Shown here piece by piece: positions 25,413-38,869 of a stretch of 64,000 nt of DNA. The stretch is from Tetranychus cinnabarinus (taxonomy: Eukaryota; Arthropoda; Arachnida; Trombidiformes; Tetranychidae): positions 5,719,001 through 5,783,000 of the forward strand of contig WHVY01000002.1 in assembly GCA_022266195.1 (NCBI GenBank), read 5' to 3'. Under the pieces are notes generated by a model. That model was not told the origin of the DNA. It ran no database searches and saw only the letters and a program-made list of their open reading frames with translations. A program made the translations under genes and the position numbers. Numbering within the stretch: the stretch's first letter is position 1; each line of letters opens with the position of its first letter.

Positions 25413-26557
25413 TTGTTAATTGTAGCTAACAAACAAATGATTACAAAAAATTAAGGAAGAGATTATGATTTGGTTAAATACCATAATGTAAATGATTTGA
25501 AGAGGTTTACAAAAAAATGGTGACAAAAATCTGTTCCATTGACTGAGAAAAGGAAGAGATGAAGATGCTGAGGACAATTGGTTGACTGATTTCAAGGTAA
25601 AAACAGACTAATTTTGTCAACCATTCTTCCTTCAAGATGCTTTAATTATCTTTTCCCTCATCATTATCATCATCATCATTAAATCCATTGGAAATACATC
25701 TTTACCTTCCGATTTTTACTGCTTTTTGTTTTTACTTATTTTCTTCCGGCTTCTCCAATTCAACCTTTAACTAATCAAACAAAATGAATATATCTCAATG
25801 GGAATCGTCAATTTGTGTGAGATTATTCATTATACGGTAAACAGTTAATTATTAACAGGTAAAGCTAATGTAATCAACAAACCATGATCAGTGTTACAAA
25901 AGTGAACATTAATATGCGCTTTTGTATGCACAAAGATTCATATTTTCAAACCATTCAACATTCATTTTACCTTTTCATCCAACACATTCACCTGTTGATC
26001 ACAATTTCATCATTTTGATAATGAAATTTACTTTTAATTGGCGAATAATTTCCAAATTTTTCAAATATCTAAACTCTTTTTTGCTTCATTTCAAACATTT
26101 GCTATTGTTTAATGGCGACTAATGTTAGCAATTTTAATTAACAAAAGCAGAAATGTTATTTTCTTGATTAACCCAATTAAAAGAGAAAAAATTAGGAGAT
26201 TAAAGAGTTGGACAATCAACCTAATTTTGATTAATAGCATTACCATTGTGGTAATACCAATATTTGTGTTCAAGTTTCAAGTCCAACAGGTTTTCAGTTT
26301 TTTTTGCCAGATTTGTTTTGTTTTGCTCCTCTTTGGACTTACATTTGTATTACCTGTTGAGGTAAACAATTAAAGAAAATTTCATTTTCTCTCCCAAAAT
26401 CATTTCATTTCTACTCCAATTGTTATCTTCATCACAATCCACTAATTTTTCCACTTCCACTTTGGATGAGGGTTAAAATAGTAATTAATTTCAATGATTA
26501 CAGTGTGCTTTTTGTGTTAATTGTATTGAATGTCATCAATTGGATTCTCAATCCTTC

Positions 26558-26583
26558 TCATCATCATCATCATCATCATCATC
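26558..26583 (+). repeat. (TCA)n microsatellite
   Basis: Eight to nine uninterrupted TCA units. Similar short CAT/ATC runs recur across the window. Confidence 0.9.
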
Positions 26584-29500
26584 CACATTTCCCTTGATAT
26601 AATAATAATGATGTTAGATCAAAGAGAAGAAGAAGAAAAGGTAAAAAAAATCTTAACCAAAAATGTTGGTAACTGGTACAGTTATTTACTTATTGCTGGA
26701 AAAAAGCAACAAGAAATACAAGATGATCAAGATCCGCATCATTTTGTACCTTTTTACAGTTTCTTCATTATCCTCACCATCTTGATCAGTTAATCAGGGT
26801 CAAGCAATAATATGAACAAAAAAAGCCTCAACAACTCTTAGCCAACCCATTTCATCTTTTTCATCATTTTTTACTTTTCTTTTTGCTTGCAAACAATTTA
26901 AAGCCTTTCCTCTCTAATTGTTAACAAGTGGGATTAACTCTCTGTTAGTTAAAACCTGAATAGTAATAAATTGCCGTTTCTAAATGTTATTCAAGTAAAT
27001 TGAATTTTATTAAGATTAATAAAGGCAACTTTTAATCATTAAACCTATTGTTAATCAACAGAGTTGGCTTTAGGTTGAGTTGACCCATAAAGGCAACTCA
27101 ATGGTGCCTTAGAGGTTGACCCTTTAACGCTAAGACAATGGAGTTGGAAAGAGACTGATTCAGATCTGTAATTCACTTAATCAACCCAAATTTATTCAAC
27201 ACTATTTGGCACAAATTTTCTGGTTAAATTATTTTTCTCCTTTTGTCACTTTGATATTATTTATCTTGAGTAAACTTTCACAAGAATCGGCCAGTTACCT
27301 GAATAGCAATATTTATCAACATTGTACTTTTACCTCTCTAATAATGACATTAAAGGGGATTGTCAACACACTATTAACAAACAATCAACATCACCTTGAA
27401 GCGTCGAGTGTTGATAAGAATAGCAAATTGTCTTATAAAAATGAGACCAACTGATCCTATTTAATAATAACAAATGATGTACAATTTAGTAATTGTTCAC
27501 AAGTGTTCATAACTTATTTATATTGTAAATTACAAGTAAATTTATCATCCATTACAGTTTAGTCCAGTACAGAATGTAATTTACCCTGTGAACTGTTGAA
27601 ACTTAAATTGAATTAAATACAATTGTGAGAAAAAGTAAACTGTAATTAGTGTTACAATCAGAAGCAATGAGAGTTTCAGATAAATTAAGATTAATATCAA
27701 CAATGAAACAATTTAAATATTATGTAAAAAGCTAATGTCAGGGTTAAATGAAGAGTCAACTGATTAACTGTAAATCTAAATCAATAGTGAATCTTGATGA
27801 TTGATTGTTTTTACATTGAATGTGTTTTGTATCATTTGGTTAAATAAACTTCAATACATTGGATAACAATTTAAAATCAATTGTTGTATAATTAGTTGAT
27901 CAATGTTAACAATAAAATGATGGATCAGGAAGTAACAGAGAGCAAAATGTTGATAATGATTACTATATTCACTATTATTAGATTGATAATGTTAATAATT
28001 GAATCATGTTAAACTTGAAATGTTGAAAATGAAATTTTCAAATTGATGTTGATGTTGATAATGAAGATAATGATGAGGATGATGATGAGGGTTGGTTCAT
28101 CTGAACATGATAAACATCACATTGAATTTTCATTCACACTCAGGTTACTTACCTTTGGTTAAACATTTATTAATCTTTCGAACTTTTTTTTCAATTTTTT
28201 CTTTTTTTCTCTTTCATTTCAAATACAGATTAAAATTTTGGTTAACATATTCTGATTGTTATTGGATATTCAATTGTAAATCAATTGTTCAACCTATTAT
28301 TACAATTGATTTTCCTCACCTTAAACCTTATTGAACCTTAAATTGTTTTGTATCCTTGATATTACAAATATGTAAGTATTAAGTAAACCTTGAATTGTGA
28401 ACAAACTTCCGGATTAATCCTTTTACCTCTTTAATTTATTGGCTTATGTATTAATTACGTTGAATGGCATCATGATAATTACCATTTAGGATAATTAATA
28501 AAAGCTATTATTATATTATTCATAGAGAACCGGTTTTGGGTTGAAACAATAATATAACCATTTTCTGGTTATTACATTTGATTCTGGTAATTTTACATTC
28601 ATTTACAAAACCAATTGGCTTTCCAATTTGTTTTTTCATAGTTCATTTGATTCACCAATGATTCCGTCATTGTTTACTTGCAATATCAAGGTGTGAACTA
28701 ATTGGTCTGTAATTTTGTAAAATGCCAATCAATAGTCACAACTGATCATGAAAACAAAACTGATTAACAAATTCTGAGTTCATTGAGAAATTTTAAATTT
28801 AGAAACAGATTGAGGCACAATTGTTGATCAGTTGGGTCCAACTTCACCAATCCCTCAATGGTTTAATCTAAATCTTGAGCCTAGGGCATTTCAACCAGAA
28901 AATGTTCAAAACAGATTTCAATTCTTGAGTCTAAAAAGTTCAAAAAGATCAACTCGATTCATGCAATAAATGCGACAAAATCAAACGAACATTCAATTCA
29001 ATATTTGTCGCACAGATTTCATCCTAAAATGTAATTTTCCATGAAATTTTCTAGAATTTTTTTAGAGCTTCATTAGACAAGTTTATCCATCGAATGTCCA
29101 GCTTCCAATATTCTGTTAAAATTGGAACTTTGACAACCGAAGATACTTCAATATTCAATCGATTTCAACCAATTTCAGATTCAAAAATTGAACCTTTTTC
29201 AAGCCTAGAATTGTTGCTTTGGTGAATTGATTTATCGTTAATTTGTAGGAAATTTTTGAATCTTTGTTCTGGATCTGAAAAATTGTACTCTGAGCAAACA
29301 ACATGGAGATTAGCCTACTAACTCTTCGAGATTAGGGCAGATTTGGTGAAGATTATCACCTTATATTTTTGCTTGTGACTTGTTTTGGTTCATCATTTTA
29401 TTTTTGTCTTTATTGCAATTACTAAACCTTAACTTGAGCCTGATTGTGCTTTACAATTATAATCTAATAATTTGGTTTGGATTAAGATTTGACCTGACAG

Positions 29501-32500
29501 GTTTGTTAACCGTTTGTTACTTTTAATGTGACTAAGATAATCTATTAAAAAAGGTTTTAATTTATCATCAACAATTTAATTTAATCGGGTTAACCGTTCT
29601 CTCATTTCTTCTCCTTTTATTTCAACATTATTTACCATGATTAGTTTATATTTCAAGATTATACAGATGGTAATCAAGCTCCAAATTAATGGTTACCAGA
29701 TCTTTATACAGATAATGATTCAACAAATTCAATCAAGACAGTACGATATGGTTAAAAAAGGTCAACTCACAAGTGATTTTAATCATTGAAACTTTCAGGA
29801 TCAGATTCCGGAAAAAAAGAGATTCCTCTGAAAGAAGCTAGTAAACAGAATGGAAATCATTTTTGATGCACAAATCATTTCAATTATCATCGAATGGTCA
29901 ATAATGTTCATTTAGATTAAGTTGATCTAAGCAAATGTTGAGCAAATAGAAAGGGATAACTGAATGAAAAAAACCTTTTAATCTTGAATCAAGTTTCCTC
30001 TTGAACATTACTCTGATCATGTAAATAGAAATGATAAATTCCTCTTCCGGATAGTTTCACCTTGAAATTGACAGGTTACCTTTCATCTAATTACTCATCA
30101 TTATCATTACCAGTTATCACAAGTCCAGCAATCGAAACATTTACCTTTAAAAGTGACTTTTTTGAAAAAATCAGTTTCCAAGAGAAAAAGTTTTTCCATA
30201 CAAATTGTCGGTTGAAAATGGATTCACTAATCAATCCCGATTCAATTAGGCTCAAGACTAATATGCTCATTATAAGCAATTTTACTTTCCATTCCTACAA
30301 TTAGCACTTAGCTAAAAAGATTTAGTTAAACAACTTTTACTGATGATTAAACTAATCAGCTGACATTTTTTAATCCATCTATTTTCATCTGCTTCATCAC
30401 TCATTATTAATGTTTATCACGAAAGTTGTGCTAACAATCTCATTAAATGGTAAAATTGTACAGTAATTTGCTTACTGCTTGTCCAGTGGTCATCCTCTTC
30501 TCCCGATTTGTCCGTTATATTGTGCATCATCTGCTCAATTATCAGTCTAGTCAGGAGAACCATTTAAAGATCAATTTAATCAATTTGCTCAATTAATCAT
30601 TCACCAAAGACAATTGTAATTGTTGACCAACTTTTTGAATGTAATTGCATTGCAAGTTTAACTTTCGGTTTTTTTGTGTGTGTGTTCCTCTTGTTGGTGG
30701 TTATTTTCATCTTGTTAACCCTGTTTATCTGAAAAAGGCCTCAATTGAGGAAAGGTGACCAAGCGAAGAAGAGAAGAGAAAAAGGTAATTGAAGAATGTA
30801 AATTACAACTTGTTGTCTATGAATTGTAAGATGGGTTAAAATTGTTTCTTTGGGTTAACCTAATTGCTATAGACGGATTACTGTTGACCACATTTGCCGT
30901 TCAATACATTTTTTGTTTTTACCTTTTACTTTTGTACCTTTTCAACCTTTTCGTAATTGTTGTCAGATATTTTTGGAAATAATTCAGTTTTCATTTTTAT
31001 TTGAGGAAAGCCAAGTTGAAATGTCAAGGGTTAAGAGATGAATGAATCATGATTAGACATGTTATTAGGAGCCAAAAACAAAGAATTTTTGAGTTTTTTT
31101 TTGGAGGGAAATTTTCATGATAAAGGTGAATAACCGTGAATTATTGACTCTTATTGATCAACAGCAAGATTGGCCTGAAACAATCGAACAACTTTAATCG
31201 CTATTAAACTCCTTATAAATCAATCTAATTGTAGGATAATTATTGTTATAATGAGCTTAATCAACGGTTAACTCATTTTGGCTGTTGAATGGTTAACTCA
31301 TAAATAGCATAATATGGATAAACTGTTTTATCAAAATGATATGAATGATGAGACGAAAAACCTTGACAAATGTTGAATCAAATGGCGAGCGTTGGTTGAT
31401 TTTGGTTAAATAATCAACTTGTGATACTATTGCTAATGAAAGAGATTAACAATTAAGAAGGTGTTGATAAATAATATCATGTTAATCCAGATGAAAGCTG
31501 AAAAACCTTGTTTTCCCATCAAATAGATATTATTTTTCGCTATTGTAATAGCTATTCAATTGAGTGAACAAGACTTGCAAGATGAACAAAAATATGTATT
31601 ACAAGTGCGAGGATTTGAATAAAAGGCGATGATTATTGTTGTTAATCGTTAAAGAATGAGAAAAGGAAAGAATCATGATAACCTAAATTTCGCCTTTAAT
31701 TCATTTAACGTTAAATTAGTGTTTTCATGTTACCACAATCGTAGTGTATCAACAATAACAACTATTAGCTAACTGAATTTCACTGAAAAAAAACTGAGTT
31801 ATCATCAACTTTCAGCTTTTTGATTGTTCAATAATTCATATTATCAGGGAGCCTTGAAAACTGAGAATATTAAGAAGACAGAAAAAAGAAGAAGAAAAAA
31901 GAAAGAAGAAGAAGAGATAAAAGAGTTACTCTTTTCATGATTTCTCACAATTTCTCGTCATCATTATCATTATCACTTTCTCTGAATAATTTGTTCACTT
32001 TCATGTTGAAAGTTGAATAAAAAATTGAAATGAAAGATTGACAAAAGAAATTGTGATTATTATTATCATTATTACGTTCATGGATCAAATGAAACAATTT
32101 AAAGTGAAAGTGAAGTGCATTGTGAATCTTGAATCAAGAGAAAGTACTAATTGAAAGAGGAACGGAAAATTTATCATGATTTATTCCTAATTGTAAACAA
32201 TTTTAAGGCCAAACTGATTCTTTCATGGTAAACCTTGAACCACCCACCACCTCCACCTCCTCCTTCATTTCCTCTTCAACGCATCTTGACCTAAAATTAA
32301 GCCCATAACAAATATGGGTTTGGTTGGTTACCATCTCAATATTGATCCTTCAAACTTGACACCTGATTGTCCATTCAATTATTAATAGAAAACGATTTGT
32401 TTACCTGCTTTAATCAATCTAATCATAAACAATTACTGTTTAGTCACTTAATTTAAAAATTACTGACATTCAATAGCCATTGAAGAAACAAAAAATCAAA

Positions 32501-35500
32501 TTGAAAATGAAGAAATCAAAAAAGAAAGTAAAATTACTTACTTATTGTCTTTCTCTTTGAGTTGGAGAATCACATTGATCACATGTTTTTGAACCTAAAA
32601 CCTTTGCTTTTGTTGGTTAATCCAATCTTAATTTGCACAGTTAATTAAGGTATTTGTTTAAAAGATTACACACTCAAAGTGACGTTAATTTATTTAATTA
32701 AGACTTGAAACAAAAAGATTCATCAAGAATTAAAAAAGCAAAACATTGATTTAGAATAAGGAAAATAGAGAAGAAAAATGTGAAATGGAAAATAGTGAGT
32801 CAATATGGCGCCAAAAGTCTTGTCTTAACCTTGCACAATAAAGGCGCCAGTTGCTCTCATTTAGGTAAAGATAACACTTTTTCCCATGGATTTTATAAGG
32901 GGTGATCTTTAAAAAATTATTTCAACCTTTTAGTCATTCTACTCTAATCAGTTACAGATCTGCAATAATCTGACCATTGCATGGAATATTTAATTCAATT
33001 TTAGGTGAAAAAGGTTAGTACGATTGATAAATGTCTTTCTACAGTGTTGAGATCTGGTGTTTTTGGTCTATCTGTTTTAATGTAAGTTTATTCCTCTAGC
33101 TCACGTTTTACTTCTGGATGTTTCTTTTTCTGGTCTTTCAACTTATCTCTTTTGGTCTCCGATTTCTTTGTTTTTCTGGTTGGTTTTGGTTTTGGATCTC
33201 CATACAAATTGTAAGTTAATATAATTTTTGAATTTTACTGAATTTGTTCAAATTCGATCTAATCTTTCAGAGTTTCTGGCCATTTTGTTCCTACCTGGTT
33301 CATTTTGGTTTTCCCTAGTCTTGATTTACCCAAATACCCAAATTTTGCTCTCTTGTGTATTGTTGATCTTTTCTTCGGCTCACTTCTAGTCCTTTCTGGT
33401 TATTAGCAGGGTTAAGTGTCATTTTTCACCTGTTATCTGGCCCTGCTCTGACTTCATGTTTCTCTCCTTATTTTCTGGTCTTTTAATCAACCATTTTTTC
33501 AAATTTTCAACACGATTTACTTTTTGTCTCTTTTATAAACCTTTCTGGTCTTTTTCAATCTCTTCTTACTCTTCAATCTGGGAATTTTTGGTCTCGTTAT
33601 TTCATTGTTCGCTTTTCCTTTGGGCCATTCTTAAGCTTTATCTGGCTTTACTTTTATTTTTCAATCATTTTTCTCTCTACGAATATGTATAAGCTTATCA
33701 CGTTTGTCTTATGTTTCAGATCAACTTTGCCTGTTACCTCAACAAAACCAAACGGATCTGTTTTTTCTTCAATTAATCATAATCTGGTTACATTTTGATT
33801 GGAATGAATCTTGAATTTGAATCGGTCTATGTAGACAGTTATCTTTTGATTACAAAATTGATTCACCTTTTAATTTAGGAATTTAGCTCAATCAATTAAA
33901 AGTCAATTTGAAAATCATTGAACCTTGGTTGGCGTAACAATAAACACTTTGACTGGATTCTCGTGTTGGACTCTGTTGGAAACCGATTGCACGCAAAAAC
34001 CATGGACTTGATCAATCAGATCAAGTTTTAAGCAAATAAGACGATTATCATAATCAACATCATCTTCTTCATTTTCATGTTCATCTTTTTCATTCACACG
34101 CAAACAGGGTAATTATATATAAAAATATATCATTTTGATAAATTGAGAAATGTGTGTTAGATTCAGTTATATAAAAAAAAGTTAACCAGTTGATTCGGTT
34201 AGCATTCAGTTTAATTAACTGTCGTGAGTTAAATATCAAACTTAATATCAAAAATTGTTTGACACACCTTAATATATTGTTGCTGTTGTTTTGGGTGCCG
34301 ACAAAAATGTTATTATTATCATTATTACAATAATTATTATTAACTTTGTTCAATTTCTATTCATGACTAAGATTGTATCTTTTGTTTCCTAACTCTTTAG
34401 ATCCAAATGGTATCCTCTATTTATCATCATCATCACCAATCAAATCATCTTCACTCTCAATGATCAATGTTTGGACCGTTAATCCTGTTCTGCAGTAAAA
34501 GCCATTTCGAATGGCGAAAGATAATTAAATGGATGAAATTGCAAGTAATCCAGAAGCCACCTGATTGACCGTCAAGTGTAAATTAACATGGCCTTCCATT
34601 GAGACTAACCTGTCAAAAAGAAAAGTTAATCAACTTTGATGGTTTACTTGATTAATTAATTTAGCCTGATTCCACCCAATAACCAGTAATTTGGTAGATT
34701 GAAATAACCAAATTGTTCAACAATTAGCCTCACCAGTTGATTCACTTAGGTTTCAGCCGTTGAACGCTTTTAATTGTCATTTAATTATTTTTCACCTTTA
34801 ATCGTTGATTCCAAGTCAGTCAACTTGGAATCGTGAACAAACAGATGAAATTGCAGTGTATTCATCAATGTATTTGTGTATTAACTTCGGGCGTTTCAAT
34901 TTACTATTTGTGTGTCAGTAAAACACAAATACTCGACCGATTACGATTCTTAATCATCATCTATCAATATTGATTAACTGTTGGTCCATTTGAATAGTTG
35001 ATTACAAAGTATAACTTTCATTTTGGGCAATTTGTTTACAATTAAGGGTCTTTTAATCTACCCTCACAATAAAGCATATTGTATATGATTAACAAACAAT
35101 TTAACCTAATATTTACATACTTGTATGAAAAGGACAGACAAAAAAAGGTAAAAAACATGATGAAAGTTGCCATAAAATGGTTGATTATCATATTACTTTA
35201 GATTGATTTAAGGTTGAAATCATGTCAAATCAATAAATTACACGTTTCATCAATACCAAAGATTAACCTTTTCAATTCAATTACACCAACCATTAATGAA
35301 CAACAAAAAAGATGACAGATTCAAGATTTTATCAAAAAGATGGTTTGATTTGTTGGCATTAATCGTCTATTCAAAATTAGACATTTCTTTGGGTGAATCA
35401 ACTCTTCAATCTGATTTCAATAGATTACCATGAAAAATATTGTAAATGTTTCCAATTGTTCAATTCACTTTTGTACTCACCAAATCAATGTAACCACAAT

Positions 35501-36786
35501 AATGAACATTTGTTGTTCAATTGCTGGCCTCACGATATAAACAAGTAAAGACATTTATTTTTAGGCAACTTTACTTGTTTCCAGTCAATAATCAAATGTT
35601 AATGGCGTAAAAAAATAAACTTTACCTGTAAATCATTTTACCAATGATTACCTCAATCGCATGCTGATTAGTTGATTACTTTTACTGAAAACCTATTAAC
35701 CACTTGTTATCAACTGTAATTACTTGTAATCAAATTAAGTGAATAAAAAATCAGCAACATTTTTGCAGATTTAAAGATTGCAAGTCTAACATGAATTAAG
35801 CGTTTTACGAGTTTAGCTAAATTTTTTTGCTCGGTCTTAATCAAGAGTAGTTTAAATTGTTAGTCCACAAAAATCAATCAGTGTTTTACAAAAACAAACC
35901 TTTAATCATTACTCCTGACATTTCAATGATTTATTAGATTAATTCTGATTAATCTCATGACTTTATCTGTACCTAATATTGACCGTAAATGCCAGACAGT
36001 ATTTGCAAAGGTAACTCTAACTGTGATAGAAACGAATCAACGAATAAAATCAATTTTATGAAAAAAAGAATGAATTACTTATTTAAATTGTAAGCCTTAA
36101 ATGATTTGAAAATCGCTGGTTCATTAGCTGCTTTGCTATTCGTCAATCCTTATCTGACAATTGCGCCATTTTAACCATTGTTTTAGGTTTCTTAAAGAAG
36201 CAATTTTTAAGTCGCCATTTTAATCGCAATCTTTTGTTACAGTTTTAACTCGATTTAATCGCGGCGAATTAAGTTTATTTAATCAACTTTATAGTGCCAA
36301 TGATGGACCAAAGTAAGTGACTTTTCTCTTTTTCCTTTCTCCAGCTTGACCATTTATAATTTTGATGGTCAATGTTAACTAATGTAAATGTTAACCGTTA
36401 ATGTCAATTAGTTGCAACCTTGAGCTTTTACAACTCTTTTTCTGTTGCTTCTTTATATCAAGCCTAATATTATTGTTTTAATTATCCGTAAGACTAATTT
36501 AATCCGACATTAACAAGTCAAACTATTTATTCATTCAATTGTTACCATGAAGAAAGTTTGAATTTCAAGTTTCAAGAGTTACACACTCAAAACACGTATC
36601 ATCTGTACAATCGCATATATTTTCTAACTCTTCTTTTTTTTCACTCTTTTCTTTTTTTGTAGCTATATTTTATCAAATGCTTCAATCTCTAAATTATTAA
36701 TTGTCCTGGTAACAATTTTTAACAAGCCTTTCAATTAAGGTCAAGGAACAACAATTGAAGTAAAGAATCACATTACTAACTTTCTG

Positions 36787-37059
36787 TTGAAAACAAACTC
36801 TCCCTTTCTCTTTTTCGGTGTAATCAACATGATTATCATGCTGAAGAACCAAAACTTACCCGGTAAGTTGTATCTTCTGCCAGTAGTTAGCTGGTTAACT
36901 TTAATTAAGCAAAATTGTACTTATTTTGTGTTTTTTAATTGTTTCTTGCTTTGTTTTTTTTGTACAGTAAGCTTTTCTGGAATTCCATTGTTGATCAAAT
37001 ATTATGTTGATGGCAACACTAAAGACAAATTGAAAGGACGAGGAAAACGGAAAGGTTAA
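36787..37059 (+). other. Small ORF with optional in-frame intron (tentative)
   Basis: An open frame of 90 codons. Inside it, a GTAAGT follows NQNLP and a TTTTTTTGTACAG precedes VSFSGIPLLIKYYV, about 105 bp apart and divisible by three, so splicing and retention both keep the frame. The C-terminus is strongly basic (KLKGRGKRKG). I do not recognise it. The AT-rich, Phe/Leu-rich middle argues that, if the gene is real, that part is intron. Confidence 0.2.
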
Positions 37060-38474
37060 AAATATGCAGCTTTAATGTCGTAAATTATTGAATTGCTCGT
37101 TATGCAGCGTTGAAAAGGAAAGATTGGTCTTACAATGATTCACCTGTTATTTGACTTGTTGCTTATTGTCATTATTGTCGGTACTGCTGTTCGTATTTCT
37201 GATTGACAAGACCGTTATTGAGACGAGACTGGAGTTAATTCGAAGTGACTTTCAACTTTGATCATTAACGTCGTATTCTTGGTAATTGACACTAAAGACT
37301 GTGATTTTAAATTCCACCAATAAGGCAAGGTTAGATCAATTAAAATGACATTTTGTTTCAAATTGGACAAATAATATTCAAATTGGTTAGGTCATCTTAT
37401 ATTAAAATTTGATATTATTATCATTAAATTGAGGTATAATCATGAACACATAATTGTTTGTGGAATTTACTTAATGAATCTTTATTGCTTTAAAAGAGAA
37501 AGATAGTGACTATTGTAATTGAAATTAGTGGAAGCATTAGTTGAAAAAATTTTGTCCCAAATTACTGTCAAGTCATTATCATGAAATAATCATTCTCAGA
37601 ATGCTATTTTATTGTCATTCTTTTTGCTTCTTTTCCCTCATTTTCTCAAGCTTATGCTGTGTTTTGATATGCCAATCAATCACAACTATTTTACAATTTT
37701 TTATCACTATCTAACTTTCGTAACAATCAATATTGGTTTTCATATTCCCATTAACATTTGAACCTATTGCATTTACTTTTCAAGTTTTCATCTCAATAAT
37801 TATACAAAAGAAATGATGAAATCAACATTTGTTTTCATCATAATTCAATTCTATGTCAAGTTTTATCTCAAGGGTTACAATAGTTTTGGTGATGCTTTTA
37901 CTTTTAATCAGTAATAACCTCAATTATCATGAACAAAGACTAATTATATTTCCCATCACTTACACTTTTGATCAAATTTCAATTTTAAAATTTTTCAGAT
38001 CTTCATGATTACCATTTAATTGAATATGATCTTTGACAGTGAAATAGATGGATCCTTTAATTGAATATCAACTTCCAAATGATGAAATTTGAAGTAATTT
38101 AATCCCATTAATTTTTATCCTTCTAATTTCTTGATTACTTTCATTGTCATTTCAGGTTGCACTGCTTGGTTAATGACCAACTATTCACCAATCAGATGGA
38201 ATTTTCCGGCACAAATTGATTTGATTTATTTGTTCGGGCATTTGATGGCTGATTTGCTGAAAAATTGAGTCATGAGTCATGACAATGAAAACCAAACTTA
38301 AGACAACTGACTTTGGATTTTTGTCAAACTGATCGTCTTCATATGCATCGTCAAGTTATCCTGCCTTTCCGTTATGGTCTATCAGCAGATTTCAGTAAAA
38401 GTTTTCATTTTTTGAAACATTATTGTTGTATTGATGAAATTGTTTCCATCAATATAGCAAGTTATCACGGATAA
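37060..38474. other. No gene recognised
   Basis: AT-rich sequence of about 1.4 kb. Near 37140-37260 several frames are briefly open and Leu/Val-rich, but none has a start codon and splice sites that fit together. Confidence 0.35.
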
Positions 38475-38869
38475 ATGTTGGATTTCTTAAGAGCGCAACG
38501 GTCGATGTTGAACAAACTTTCACCTACAATTAGAAATGACAAGCACAAATGTGTGGATGACAGGTAAATAGATCAATTTGAGTTTCAATTTCCTTCTTTA
38601 CTTTTAATTCAACCCTTAACTTCCTGATAAACCCATCAACTAATACAACCCTTTGAAATTCTTGCTTACACAGGTTTAATATTTGTTTTCAATACAACGA
38701 CTTGCCGCTCAAATACAATGAGATCACCAGCAGTAATCCGTCAACTTTTACTTTCAAAGTGCTGCAAGCAAAAGCCAAAGATAAATATTGCAGGTTTGAT
38801 TCTTTTTTTAGAGTGAAGATGATGTTAGGTAAACAATGGCAATCGCTGACTTCCTCTCAGGCTAATTAA
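38475..38869 (+). CDS. Candidate two-exon gene for a 94-residue protein, unrecognised
   Basis: The first exon runs from the ATG at 38475, directly after an in-frame TAA, to 38563, where GACAG meets GTAAAT. The second runs from 38674, after CTTGCTTACACAG, to a TAA at 38867-38869. The 110-bp intron is of normal size for this window, and the two exons join exactly in phase (an Arg codon split 2+1) to give 94 codons. The product is basic and hydrophilic, with pieces such as LSPTIRNDKHKCVDD, CFQYNDLPLKYNEI and KVLQAKAKDKYCR; the residue mix looks more protein-like than random AT-rich translation. I see no signal peptide, membrane segment or known domain. A further exon might follow, because GTAAAC occurs in frame near 38829. 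Transcript support would be needed to settle it. Confidence 0.35.

Larger units (their letters stand above)
23647..36786. other. Long gene-poor interval upstream of furrowed
   Basis: About 13 kb with no recognisable protein. It is AT-rich, with scattered short open frames that lack domains or convincing splice partners. The left end must hold the furrowed promoter, and 5' UTR exons or distal enhancers may be spread through it. The contrast with the dense block at 48-58 kb is strong. Confidence 0.45.
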
